From Hyphomicrobiales bacterium (GTDB lineage: Bacteria; Pseudomonadota; Alphaproteobacteria; Rhizobiales; Rhizobiaceae): a DNA stretch of 64,000 nucleotides. The stretch covers positions 186,001 through 250,000 of the forward strand of contig UBKJ01000005.1 of the NCBI GenBank assembly GCA_900465915.1. The letters run 5' to 3'. Below the pieces are notes generated by a model that saw only the letters and a program-made list of their open reading frames with translations, was not told the origin of the DNA and made no database searches. Of the stretch, positions 25,149-33,976 are shown piece by piece; the stretch's first letter is position 1, and each line of letters begins with the position of its first letter. Both the position numbers and the translations under genes were made by a program.

Positions 25149-26273
25149 ATGAAAAATTTTGCCCGTTTGGGCGTGCTTGCGGCCGTCTTCGCCGTCGCCG
25201 CGACCGTCGCTCAGGCAGCGGACGTGAAGCCGGAAGAGCTTGCGGCCCGCCACAAGGCTCCGTTCACGGTTGGAGTATCGAACGGCTATCTCGGAAACAC
25301 CTGGCGAGCGCAGTTCGTCGAGGATCTTCAGTCCGTAGCCAATGACCTCAAGGCGGCCGGCGATTTCAAGCGTATCGATATCGTCAACAGCACTTCGGGC
25401 ACTGCCGGGCAGATCGCCCAGATCAATTCGCTGATCAACGGCGGCGTCAGCGCGCTGGTGATCAATCCGGTTTCGGGCGAGGCGCTCAAGCCGGTCATCA
25501 CGCGCGCGATCAGCGCCGGCATTCTGGTCGTCATCGCCGATGATCCGTTGGAGCATCCGGGCGTCGTCAACGTGGTGCTCGACCAGGGACAGTTCGCGCG
25601 CGCGCCGGCGCAATGGATGGTCGATACCCTGAAGGGCAAGGGAAACATCGTGTCGATCGATGGTCTCGCCGGCAACACCGCGAACGACTGGCGCATTCGC
25701 GCGCGCAACGAAGTGCTTCAGCAGCATCCCGACATCAAGCAACTGTCGGCGACGCCGGCCGGCTGGGACCCCGCCAAGGCGCGCGAAGTGATGACGAGCC
25801 AGCTTTCGGCCCACCCGGATATCGACGGCGTCCTCATTCAGGACGTGATGGCCGAAGGCGTCGTGCGCGCCTATGAGTCGGCCGGCAAACCATTGCCTCC
25901 GATGAGCGGGGATTATCTCCATTCCTTCCTGAAAATCTGGAAGGAAAAGAAAATCAACGCCTTCGCGCTCGCCAATCCTCCCGGCATCGGCGCCGACGCA
26001 TTGCGGGTCGCCGCCGCCCTGCTGAGAGGGCATAAGCTGAAGTCCGGCGCCCTTGGCCCGAATCCGTTCGATCCGAAGCTGGTCAACACCATTATCATTC
26101 CCGAGCCGATCGCGATTTCGCTCGAAGGCGACAAGACCAAGCCTTGGTGCACCGAGGCCACCGAATGCATTAGCGTTGACGAGGCTCTGACGCGACTGAA
26201 GGGCAAGCCGGATTCCGCTTCGCTCGACAGCTTCATGACAGACGCCCAGACTCTGGAGCGCTATTTCCAGTAG
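25149..26273 (+). CDS. Sugar ABC importer periplasmic binding protein (CUT2)
   Basis: 374 residues. The signal peptide MKNFARLGVLAAVFAVAA ends at AQA/AD. The mature protein is a type I sugar-binding fold (FTVGVSNGYLGNTWRAQF; LVINPVSGEALKPVI; IDGVLIQDVMAEGVVRAYES). A long C-terminal extension contains two cysteines (KPWCTEATECIS) that could form a disulfide in the periplasm. First gene of the importer and catabolic operon running to 32829. Its ligand is unknown. Confidence 0.9.
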   Translation: MKNFARLGVLAAVFAVAATVAQAADVKPEELAARHKAPFTVGVSNGYLGNTWRAQFVEDLQSVANDLKAAGDFKRIDIVNSTSGTAGQIAQINSLINGGVSALVINPVSGEALKPVITRAISAGILVVIADDPLEHPGVVNVVLDQGQFARAPAQWMVDTLKGKGNIVSIDGLAGNTANDWRIRARNEVLQQHPDIKQLSATPAGWDPAKAREVMTSQLSAHPDIDGVLIQDVMAEGVVRAYESAGKPLPPMSGDYLHSFLKIWKEKKINAFALANPPGIGADALRVAAALLRGHKLKSGALGPNPFDPKLVNTIIIPEPIAISLEGDKTKPWCTEATECISVDEALTRLKGKPDSASLDSFMTDAQTLERYFQ

Positions 26274-26359
26274 CCTCCGAATCGGGGAACGTTGCAAGCG
26301 CCGCTGTCCAAGTTCGGCAAGCGAAGGCCCGGACCGTCCTCTGCTAAGGATGTCACTCG

Positions 26360-27832
26360 ATGACAATGGTACTCGAAAACATTTCCAAACGTTACGGCAC
26401 CATCATCGCCATTCGGCAGGCGGCTCTCTCCTTGAAGGCGGGCGAGATTCGCGCCCTTTATGGAGGGAACGGTTCGGGCAAGAGCACGCTCGCCAAGATC
26501 ATGGCGGGACTGTTGCGATCGGACAGCGGAACGATAGCCATCGACGGCCACGCCGTCTCCGCCACGCATCTGCGGCAGGTGAAGGCCGGAGGCGTCGGCA
26601 TCACTTTCCAGGAGCTGAGCCTTTTTCCGCAGCTGACCGTGGCCGAGAATCTGGCGTTCAGCGCCATGCCGGAGCGCTTCGGCTTTCGCAGCGATCGCCG
26701 GATCGGCGAGCAGGCGGTCGATATCCTGAAACGTCTCGGAATCGACCATCTGGCCTCCCTGCCGGTTGCGGCGTTGCAGGTCGGCGAAAAATATCTGGTG
26801 GAATTCGGCAAGCTTCTGCTGGCCCGTCCGCGCTACATGATCTTGGACGAGCTGACGTCGGCGCTCCATGACAACGAAGCCGCGATCGTTCACGAGATCA
26901 TCGCGGAACATCGGCGGGCCGGCGGCGGCGTGATATTCGTAAGCCACCGAATTCGCGAAATCCTCAAGATTTGCGACACGATCACCGTCATGAAGAACGG
27001 CGAAGCCGTCGCCCAGGAGGAAATCGGCCAGGTGTCGGAACAAAAGCTGGTGGCGTGGGCCGGCGGTTTGGAAAACCTGCCACAGGCCAAGAGCCTACCC
27101 AGTTCGGTCCAGTCGGAAACCTTGCTCGCGGTCGATGGTCTCGATTGCGGCGCCGGGGCGCTGGGTTTCACCGTAGCGCGCGGCGAAATCCTTGGCCTGG
27201 GCGGCTTGCCGGACCAGGGCCAGAGCGCGATCATCTCCGCGCTGGCTGGCGACCGTCCGTCATCGTCCGCGGCGATTTCCATAGCCGGCTCAAAAGTCGC
27301 GGTCCGTCGGCCGGCCGATGCGGTCAGGCTTGGCGTCGCCTATGTCACCGGAGATCGAGACGAAATCGGCTTCCGGTCGCTTTCGATCCTGCAGAACATC
27401 GAGGCCGCTTACATCAACAAGTCGTCCCGCGCCGCTCTTGCCGCATCGGTCGCCAAGGAAGCGCTGGCCTCTCTGAAGACTCGGTATCGCAATATGCAGG
27501 CGCCGCTATTGTCGCTTTCCGGCGGAAACCAGCAGAAGGTTCTGCTCGCCCGCGCCTTCGTGACCAAGCCGCGGATCGTGGTGGCGGCCGATCCGACCAA
27601 GGGGATCGACGTGGCTGCGCGCGAAGAGGTCCACAAGGCGCTTCGGCGGCTTGCCGCCGACCACGGCGCCTGCGTCATCCTGACGTCGAGCGACGACAGC
27701 GAACTGGCCGCCGTCTGCGATCGTGTGCTCGTCATGGAGGAGGGGCGCATCAAGTCCGAATTGTCGCGCGCCGCAGGCTCGTTGACCCAGGACGCGCTTA
27801 TGAACGCCTACCTGCACCGGGAATCGGCATAA
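26360..27832 (+). CDS. Sugar ABC importer ATP-binding protein with degenerate second Walker B
   Basis: 490 residues with two ATPase domains. Domain one has Walker A GGNGSGKST and the Walker B region MILDELTSALHD, where the usual Pro after D-E is Leu; its signature is AALQVGEKYL. Domain two has a degenerate P-loop GLGGLPDQGQSAIISAL, a good signature [14 protein letters not shown], and VVAADPTKGIDVAAR in place of LDEPTRGID, so the Walker B Asp is Ala and the catalytic Glu is Asp. CUT2 ATPases often have one weak site; here both are altered. The stop overlaps the next ATG (TAATG). Confidence 0.9.
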   Translation: MTMVLENISKRYGTIIAIRQAALSLKAGEIRALYGGNGSGKSTLAKIMAGLLRSDSGTIAIDGHAVSATHLRQVKAGGVGITFQELSLFPQLTVAENLAFSAMPERFGFRSDRRIGEQAVDILKRLGIDHLASLPVAALQVGEKYLVEFGKLLLARPRYMILDELTSALHDNEAAIVHEIIAEHRRAGGGVIFVSHRIREILKICDTITVMKNGEAVAQEEIGQVSEQKLVAWAGGLENLPQAKSLPSSVQSETLLAVDGLDCGAGALGFTVARGEILGLGGLPDQGQSAIISALAGDRPSSSAAISIAGSKVAVRRPADAVRLGVAYVTGDRDEIGFRSLSILQNIEAAYINKSSRAALAASVAKEALASLKTRYRNMQAPLLSLSGGNQQKVLLARAFVTKPRIVVAADPTKGIDVAAREEVHKALRRLAADHGACVILTSSDDSELAAVCDRVLVMEEGRIKSELSRAAGSLTQDALMNAYLHRESA

Positions 27833-28833
27833 TGCGCTCGTCCATATTGAAGTCACTCACCCTTTGGTCGGCTTTTCCGGCCTTGGTCCTGATGATCGTG
27901 GCCTTCGCCCTGAACGCCTTTCTCAATCCCAATCTGCTCTCCAATGGCGGCTTGATCGGCTTCGCCTCGACCACGCTGCCGCTGATCGCCGCCAGTCTCG
28001 GCCAGAGCATATTGCTTATCGGACGCGGCCTCGATCTGAGCATGGGCGCGACGATCAGCTTTATCAACGTTTTCGCCGTCACCCTGTTCGGGATGGAATA
28101 TTCGACCCCCGCGGTGATCGCCCTGACGATGGCGCTGGCGCTGTCGGTCGGGTTGCTGAACGCCATCCTCGTGGTGTTCGTGCGGATCAACGCCCTGCTG
28201 GCGACGTTTGCGGTCTCCTTCATCACCGGCGGCCTGGCTCTTTGGCTGCTGCCCGCTCCTGGCGGGATGATCCCCGGCGAGCTCGTGACTTTCGCCATGG
28301 ATAATACGGTGTCGGTTCCGAACGGCCTCCTCGCCATTCTCTTCATAGTCCTTGCCTGGATGGCGTTGAAGAAGACGAGCTTCATGCTCCGGCTCTACGC
28401 CATCGGCGGGGATCCGCTAAAGGCCTATAATTCAGGAATCCCCGTCGGCCGCGTCCGCGCCGCTTCCTATATTCTGAGTTCGCTTCTAGCCGGCGTGGCG
28501 GGGCTCGCGCTGACGTTCTCCATCGGCTCGGGAGATCCCTTGATCGGGCAGTCCTATACGCTGTTGTCGATTTCCGCGGCCGTGATCGGCGGGGTGGCCA
28601 TCTTCGGGGGAAGCGGCGATGGCCTTGGCGCCGTCTTCGGCGCGATCTTTCTGGCGATTATCCCCGAGCTTCTTCTCGGGCTCGGCGTGTCATCCTTCTA
28701 TCAGCAATTCGTGCTGGGCGTGATCATGGTCGCGGGTCTGGCGGGGATCGTCCTGATGCAGAAGCAATTCTTGAGGATTCGCGGCCGGGAGGCGGAGAGG
28801 CTGAGGACGGCCGTGGCGAGGAGGAGTTCGTGA
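27832..28833 (+). CDS. Sugar ABC importer permease 1 (CUT2)
   Basis: 333 residues from ATG 27832, which overlaps the ATPase stop. About ten helices with the family segments SLGQSILLIGRGLDLSMGAT near 70, YAIGGDPLKAYNSGIPVGRV near 200 and SISAAVIGGVAIFGGSGDGL near 250. The stop overlaps the start of the second permease, so both are probably translated in step and form a heterodimeric channel. Confidence 0.92.
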   Translation: MRSSILKSLTLWSAFPALVLMIVAFALNAFLNPNLLSNGGLIGFASTTLPLIAASLGQSILLIGRGLDLSMGATISFINVFAVTLFGMEYSTPAVIALTMALALSVGLLNAILVVFVRINALLATFAVSFITGGLALWLLPAPGGMIPGELVTFAMDNTVSVPNGLLAILFIVLAWMALKKTSFMLRLYAIGGDPLKAYNSGIPVGRVRAASYILSSLLAGVAGLALTFSIGSGDPLIGQSYTLLSISAAVIGGVAIFGGSGDGLGAVFGAIFLAIIPELLLGLGVSSFYQQFVLGVIMVAGLAGIVLMQKQFLRIRGREAERLRTAVARRSS

Positions 28834-29825
28834 TGCAGAAGGAAGAAACAACGTCTGCCGCCGAAAAAGCCGATTTCCGGGCGATCATCGGCGCGATCCG
28901 GGACAATACGCTCGTCCTGCCGGCGGCGTCGATCGTGATCCTGCTTGCGCTCGCCTTCGTCGTCGCGCCCGGCTTCCTTTCCGGCTCCAACCTCTGGAGC
29001 CTGCTGTCAATCACGGCGATTCTCGCGATTGCGAGCTTCGGCCAGACGATCGTGATCCTGGCCGGCGGGCAGGGCATCGACCTTTCCATCGGGGCGCTGA
29101 TGACCCTTTCGGCCCTGTTCGTGTCGAGCATCGCCGGAAGCGTCGACGCCAATCTTCCGATGGCCTTTCTCGCTGTGTTCGTCGTCTGCGTGGCCGTCGG
29201 GACGCTCAACTTCGCCGGCATCTTCTACGTCGGCATCTATCCGCTGATCATGACGCTCGGCATGGCCTTCGTGATCTCAGGCCTCGTCCTGCTCTACGCG
29301 CAGGCCAAGGGCGCGGCGTTGCCGTCGCCGCTGATGCTTTTCCTCGGAAGCGGCAAGATCGGCCCGGCGCCGCTGTTGGTCATCATTTGCGCGGCGGTGC
29401 TCGGCGTGCTGACCATTCTTCTGAAGCTGACCAATTTCGGCAAATATCTTTATCTCGTGGGCGCAAACCGGCGGGCGGCCCATCTCTCCGGCACCCCGGT
29501 GGCGCTCGTCTGCTGGCTTTCCTATGTCATCAGCAGCGTCCTCGCCGGTCTCGCCGGCGCGCTGCTGTTCGGGTACGCCGGGGCGACGAACTTGACGCTC
29601 GGCGATCCCTACAGCCTTCTGTCGATCGCCGCTGCGGTGGTGGGCGGCACGGCCCTGTCCGGCGGGCAGGGATCGCTGTTCGGCTCCCTGCTCGGCGCGG
29701 TCATCTTCATCGTTCTCACCAATCTGCTGGTCGCGCTGGGCCTCAGCCCGGCTTTGCGCGACGTTGCCACCGGCATCCTGCTGCTCGCGATCCTGTCGCT
29801 GACCGCGCGCGACGCCATTTCCTAA
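28833..29825 (+). CDS. Sugar ABC importer permease 2 (CUT2)
   Basis: 330 residues. The ATG at 28833 overlaps the previous stop and has GAGGAG six bases upstream; a GTG three bases earlier is possible. Family segments are FGQTIVILAGGQGIDLSIGA near 75, LVGANRRAAHLSGTPVALV near 210 and IAAAVVGGTALSGGQGSLFG near 265. Two different CUT2 permeases in one operon imply a heterodimer, instead of the homodimer usual for ribose-type systems. Confidence 0.92.
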   Translation: MQKEETTSAAEKADFRAIIGAIRDNTLVLPAASIVILLALAFVVAPGFLSGSNLWSLLSITAILAIASFGQTIVILAGGQGIDLSIGALMTLSALFVSSIAGSVDANLPMAFLAVFVVCVAVGTLNFAGIFYVGIYPLIMTLGMAFVISGLVLLYAQAKGAALPSPLMLFLGSGKIGPAPLLVIICAAVLGVLTILLKLTNFGKYLYLVGANRRAAHLSGTPVALVCWLSYVISSVLAGLAGALLFGYAGATNLTLGDPYSLLSIAAAVVGGTALSGGQGSLFGSLLGAVIFIVLTNLLVALGLSPALRDVATGILLLAILSLTARDAIS

Positions 29826-29845
29826 TTGAGAGACAAGGCGCACCA

Positions 29846-30973
29846 ATGGCCAAGCTTCCGATCATCATCGCTTCGCTCAACCGAAAGGCCGGGTTCTTTC
29901 CGGACGCGACATGCCGGGGGCCTGGCCTGTCTTCGGGTTTCTTCGATGCGTCCGACGGATCGATTGAGATCGTCGATGCCATGGACAGTATCGACAATCC
30001 GGGTTTTCTGGCCTTTCATCCGCGGCTTCCGCAGATCGCCGTCGCCTCGGAAGTGCACGAATGGGAAGAAGGCGTGGTGACGAACGTCGCGGTCGATCCC
30101 GCGACGATGAAGCTTACCTATCTCAACAAGCAGCCGACGATGGGAGGATGCACCTCCCATCTTAGCTTCGATCGCACGGCCGATCATCTGCTGGCGACCA
30201 ATTACAAGATCGGCGATAGGAGTCCCTCGCCCGGCATGTCGGTCGTGACTTTTCCCATGCGCGGGAACGGATGGCTCGGGCCGGTGGGTTCGGCCATCGC
30301 TCTGAGCGGCGGCGGGCCGGTCGCCTCCCGCCAGGAGCAGGCGCATGCGCATTGCATCCTTGCGACGCCGGACAATCGCCGCGTCCTGGTCGCCGATCTC
30401 GGCGCCGATAGCGTCATTTCCATCCCCTTCGACGCGGTGACCGGACGGCTTTCGGAGGAGGGCATGCAGGTATGCAGCCTTCCGGCGGGTTCCGGGCCGC
30501 GGCATTTCCTGCTCGATGGCTTTTCCGACCGGCTGTACCTTCTGAACGAACTCGCCGGAACGCTGGCCACGATCCAGATCAAGGATGATGGGGGGATGTC
30601 CATAATCGGCTCAGTGTCCACGCGCCACGCCGGCGCCGAGGGCCACAACGACGCTTCCGACCTGCAGATGAGTTCCGACGGCCGGTTCATCTATGCGGCA
30701 AACCGTGGCGACGACACGATCGCGATCTTCGAGTTGGACGGCGATCGGATGCCGGCGCCGCGGGGACATGTTCCCGCCGGCGGTCATTGGCCCCGAAATC
30801 TCGCCATCGATCCGAGCCAATCGTTTCTGCTGGTCGCCAATCAGTACAGCGATACGATCGCGATTTTCAGACGAAATAAGAGCGACGGCTCGCTCCACTT
30901 CGAGCGCCACGTCGAGCACGATACGCCGATGTGCGTTAACTTTCCGGGCTATGCGAACGAGAGCTTCCGCTAG
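29846..30973 (+). CDS. Lactonase family beta-propeller (6-phosphogluconolactonase-like)
   Basis: 375 residues of the seven-bladed Lactonase family (Pfam PF10282). Blade repeats of the kind NPGFLAFHPRLPQIAVASE, HAHCILATPDNRRVLVADLG, DLQMSSDGRFIYAANRGDDT and RNLAIDPSQSFLLVANQYSD are visible, with conserved HAH and RH residues that could form the active site. No signal peptide, so it is cytoplasmic. In this operon it may open a sugar lactone made by oxidation of the imported sugar, before the idonate-type dehydrogenase and the kinase act. Confidence 0.85.
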   Translation: MAKLPIIIASLNRKAGFFPDATCRGPGLSSGFFDASDGSIEIVDAMDSIDNPGFLAFHPRLPQIAVASEVHEWEEGVVTNVAVDPATMKLTYLNKQPTMGGCTSHLSFDRTADHLLATNYKIGDRSPSPGMSVVTFPMRGNGWLGPVGSAIALSGGGPVASRQEQAHAHCILATPDNRRVLVADLGADSVISIPFDAVTGRLSEEGMQVCSLPAGSGPRHFLLDGFSDRLYLLNELAGTLATIQIKDDGGMSIIGSVSTRHAGAEGHNDASDLQMSSDGRFIYAANRGDDTIAIFELDGDRMPAPRGHVPAGGHWPRNLAIDPSQSFLLVANQYSDTIAIFRRNKSDGSLHFERHVEHDTPMCVNFPGYANESFR

Positions 30974-30997
30974 ACCCGCTTCCGTCGAAGGTGAAGA

Positions 30998-31849
30998 ATG
31001 AAAAACACGGAAATATCGCCTGAAAAGATCGCTTTTCTCGAAGATCGAGCCCGTTTCGTAAGGCTGGAAACGCTTCGACTGATCAGCATCGCCAAGGTCG
31101 GCCATTACTCCTCGGTGTTTTCCTGCGCCGAAATCTTCGCGTCGCTCTATTATGAGGTCATGAACATTCGCCGCGGGGAGCCGGCTTGGGTCGATCGGGA
31201 CCGGTTTCTGATGGGCAAGGGGCACGCCGCCGTCGGGCTTTTCCCGATGCTGGCCGATCTGGGCTTCTTCGACAAGTCATGGCTTGACGACTACACGCGG
31301 CTCGGAAGCCCGCTCGGCGATCATCCCGACATGCGCAAGGTGCCGGGCGTGGATTTCAGCTCGGGCTCGATCGGGCATGCGCTGTCGAACGGTGTGGGCA
31401 TGGCTTTGGGCGGCCGCATGCAGGACCGCCGCTTCGACATCTTCGTCATGCTCGGCGACGGCGAAATGCAGGAGGGCCAGGTCTGGGAAGCGGCGCTCAG
31501 CGCCGCGAGCCATCGTCTGTCCAACGTTATCGCGATCGTCGACCGCAACGGCTATCAGCTCGACGGCCGCGTGGACGAGGTGCTGACCGTCGAGCCGCTG
31601 GACGACAAATGGCGCGCCTTTGGCTGGGAGGTTCACGAGGTGGACGGCCACGACATCGTCGCGCTGACGCAAACCCTGCGGGCGGCGAAAGCCGACAAGG
31701 CCCGCACGAAGCCTTGCTGCATCATCGCGAAGACAGTGAAGGGCAAGGGCGTCGATTACATGGAGACGGAGCCGGGCTGGCATTTAGGTTATCTCGCTCC
31801 CGACGACGAGGCGCGGGCGCGCGCCGCAATTCTGGCGAAGGGAGTTTAA
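30998..31849 (+). CDS. Transketolase-like protein, N-terminal (thiamine diphosphate) half
   Basis: 283 residues equal to the first third of transketolase. It has GKGHAAVGLFPML, GSIGHALSNGVGMALGGR and the thiamine diphosphate/Mg motif GDGEMQEGQVWEA, ending about 25 residues later at IVDRNGYQLDG. The missing pyrimidine and C-terminal domains are supplied by the next gene two bases downstream. Split transketolases are common in catabolic clusters for unusual sugars (for example apulose-4-phosphate transketolase). Confidence 0.92.
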   Translation: MKNTEISPEKIAFLEDRARFVRLETLRLISIAKVGHYSSVFSCAEIFASLYYEVMNIRRGEPAWVDRDRFLMGKGHAAVGLFPMLADLGFFDKSWLDDYTRLGSPLGDHPDMRKVPGVDFSSGSIGHALSNGVGMALGGRMQDRRFDIFVMLGDGEMQEGQVWEAALSAASHRLSNVIAIVDRNGYQLDGRVDEVLTVEPLDDKWRAFGWEVHEVDGHDIVALTQTLRAAKADKARTKPCCIIAKTVKGKGVDYMETEPGWHLGYLAPDDEARARAAILAKGV

Positions 31850-31851
31850 AG

Positions 31852-32829
31852 ATGAGCGGCCCAGTCAATCCCGCCTCCTGGCAGTATCGCGACCTCAACA
31901 AGCGCGCGCCGTCCCTATCGGTCTTGTCGGACACGCTGATCGAACTTGTCGAAGCCGGTCATCCGGTGGTCGCAGGCACGGCCGATCTGCAGCATTCGAA
32001 CGGCTTGATCGCTTTCGCGGAGAGGTTTCCGGAGCGTTTCGTCCAATTCGGCATATCCGAGCAGAACATGGTTTCCGCCGCCGCCGGCATGGCGACAACC
32101 GGGCTTATCCCCTATGTCGCCACTTTCGCTTCGTTCCTCGGGCTGCTCGCCTGCGAGCAAATCCGCATGGATGTCGCCTATTGCGCTCAGCCGGTTCGGC
32201 TGATCGGACACCACACCGGCATCTCGCTAGGTTTTTACGGCACTTCGCATCACGCGACCGAGGATATTTCCACCATGCGGGCGATCGCCGACCTGACGGT
32301 CATCTCGCCGTCGGACGGCGCGCAATTCGCCGCGCTCCTCCGCGAATCCGCGACGACCTATATGCAACCGATTTATTTCCGCACCCATCGCGGCCACGAT
32401 CCCGTCGTTTACGGCGACGGGCAGCGATTCGAGATCGGCAAAGCGGTCGTGCATGGGATCGGCAAGGATCTGACCATCATCGCCTGCGGTTATGTCGTCC
32501 ATGCGGCGAAGGCCGTCATGGAAGCGCTGAACGCTCGCGGGCGTTCGGTCGGCCTCATCGACATGCACACCATCAAGCCGCTGGACCGCGACGCCGTCCT
32601 CGAAGCGGCGCGCGCGTCATCCGTCGTGCTGACTGTCGAAGAGCACAACATCCTGGGTGGTCTGGGAAGCGCTGTCGCCGAGGTGATGGCGGAAAACGCA
32701 ACGAAAGCTCGTCTGGTCCGACACGGCATAATGGATGAATACAGCCTGATCGCGCCGCCGACTCACCTCTATCGCCATTATCGGCTGGACGCCGCAGGGA
32801 TCACGGAGGTCGCCGAAGCGCTCGTTTGA
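31852..32829 (+). CDS. Transketolase-like protein, C-terminal half
   Basis: 325 residues holding the pyrimidine-binding domain (GISEQNMVSAAAGMATTGLIPYVATFASF, with the catalytic Glu that activates thiamine) and the C-terminal domain (LIDMHTIKPLDRDAVLEAA; VVLTVEEHNILGGLGSAVAE). The end of the upstream half and GGAG just before this ATG indicate coupled translation. Together the two genes encode one enzyme that moves a two-carbon ketol unit; the sugar phosphates used here are unknown. Last gene of the catabolic operon. Confidence 0.92.
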   Translation: MSGPVNPASWQYRDLNKRAPSLSVLSDTLIELVEAGHPVVAGTADLQHSNGLIAFAERFPERFVQFGISEQNMVSAAAGMATTGLIPYVATFASFLGLLACEQIRMDVAYCAQPVRLIGHHTGISLGFYGTSHHATEDISTMRAIADLTVISPSDGAQFAALLRESATTYMQPIYFRTHRGHDPVVYGDGQRFEIGKAVVHGIGKDLTIIACGYVVHAAKAVMEALNARGRSVGLIDMHTIKPLDRDAVLEAARASSVVLTVEEHNILGGLGSAVAEVMAENATKARLVRHGIMDEYSLIAPPTHLYRHYRLDAAGITEVAEALV

Positions 32830-33029
32830 GCCGCCGTGACATACGCTGTAACGCCATCGGATCGCGGACTAAATTGTGGAGTGGACATCCATGGCGAGTT
32901 GTTGGTCTGGAGTATCGTAACGGCGGTTTAAGGTCTATATATGCGCTATCCGCGCGGTATATCGGATAGGTCGGTGGACGGTCACGGTCGCCGTCCGGAC
33001 CTCGATATGCGAATTGGAGGAATACATGT

Positions 33030-33752
33030 ATGGCCAGCAAGCCCCTCGCCCGGGAAAATCTTTCGACCCAGCTCTATAACAATCTGCGGTCGGCTTTGAT
33101 GGAGGGGGCGCTTGCGCCGGGCGAAAGGCTGACCATAGCCGGAATCGCCGAAGAATATGGGACCAGCATCACGCCCGTTCGGGAAGCGATATTTCGTCTG
33201 GTCAGCGAGAGGGCGCTGGAGATAAAGGAAGCGACCTCCGTTCACGTTCCCAATCATTCCATTGAAAAGCTGAGGGAAATTCAGCGCATTCGCGTCGAAT
33301 TGGAAGGCTATGCGGCGTATCGTGCAGCCGAACTGATCACGCCGGATCAACTCGAAGAGTTGAAAGCGTTGAATTCGGCGTTCATCGAGATGGCCGCCGT
33401 CGATTCTCTGCAGGCGAGCGCGCTCAACCGTGATTTTCATTTTGCGGTCATGAAGCTCGCCAGGATGCCGCTCCTCGAAGGGGTTTGCGAAAACATGTGG
33501 GTGTTGATGGGGCCCTTTTTACGAGCGTTCCATTTCGCCAAGGTGCCCGTCCGCCAACCCAGCGAGAACCACATACACTACAAGCTGCTTGCGGCGCTTG
33601 AAGCGCGCGACCCGGAAATGAGCCGCCGGGCGATGCAAGACGACATCAATTGGGGTACGGAAGCTTTGGATAAGCTGAAGGCCGAATGGGCGGAGCACAA
33701 TTCTGTTGCGGCGCCCAAGAAAGTCAAACGCCGCTCCAAGCAAGGCATGTGA
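33030..33752 (+). CDS. GntR-family regulator (FadR/FCD type)
   Basis: 240 residues. The winged helix is at 10-75 (LSTQLYNNLRSALMEGALAPGERL; TSITPVREAIFRLVSERAL) and is followed by an all-helical FCD sensor domain with RVELEGYAAYRAA and metal-site candidates in NRDFHFAV and ENHIHYKLLAALEARD. The basic tail KKVKRRSKQ is unusual. ATG 33030 has GGAGG upstream. It lies 200 bases after the catabolic operon on the same strand and is the likely owner of the ATGCATGAT sites at 21.4 and 25.0 kb. Confidence 0.9.
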   Translation: MASKPLARENLSTQLYNNLRSALMEGALAPGERLTIAGIAEEYGTSITPVREAIFRLVSERALEIKEATSVHVPNHSIEKLREIQRIRVELEGYAAYRAAELITPDQLEELKALNSAFIEMAAVDSLQASALNRDFHFAVMKLARMPLLEGVCENMWVLMGPFLRAFHFAKVPVRQPSENHIHYKLLAALEARDPEMSRRAMQDDINWGTEALDKLKAEWAEHNSVAAPKKVKRRSKQGM

Positions 33753-33976
33753 ATATCGAGCCGTAGATGGCGAGGCTTCTTCCCTGAATCGGAAGGTGTG
33801 TTCCCAGTTCGCGAAACCGCTTGCCGCGCGCTCTTTCACATTGGGAGCATCCGTCTCACTAATGACGATATCCGGCGCCGCGCGCGCATAGAGCCCGGTC
33901 GTCCTTTCCTGAGAATTGGAAATCCTGCAAAGTTTTCCCGCTTCGCCCGGAAGGGCGCTCATCATGGAGCATGCAC

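Noticed and set aside
21791..32829. Complete myo-inositol (iol) operon
   Set aside because: Apart from the fused IolC-DUF2090 there is no iolA, B, D, E or G; the transketolase and lactonase do not belong to that pathway.
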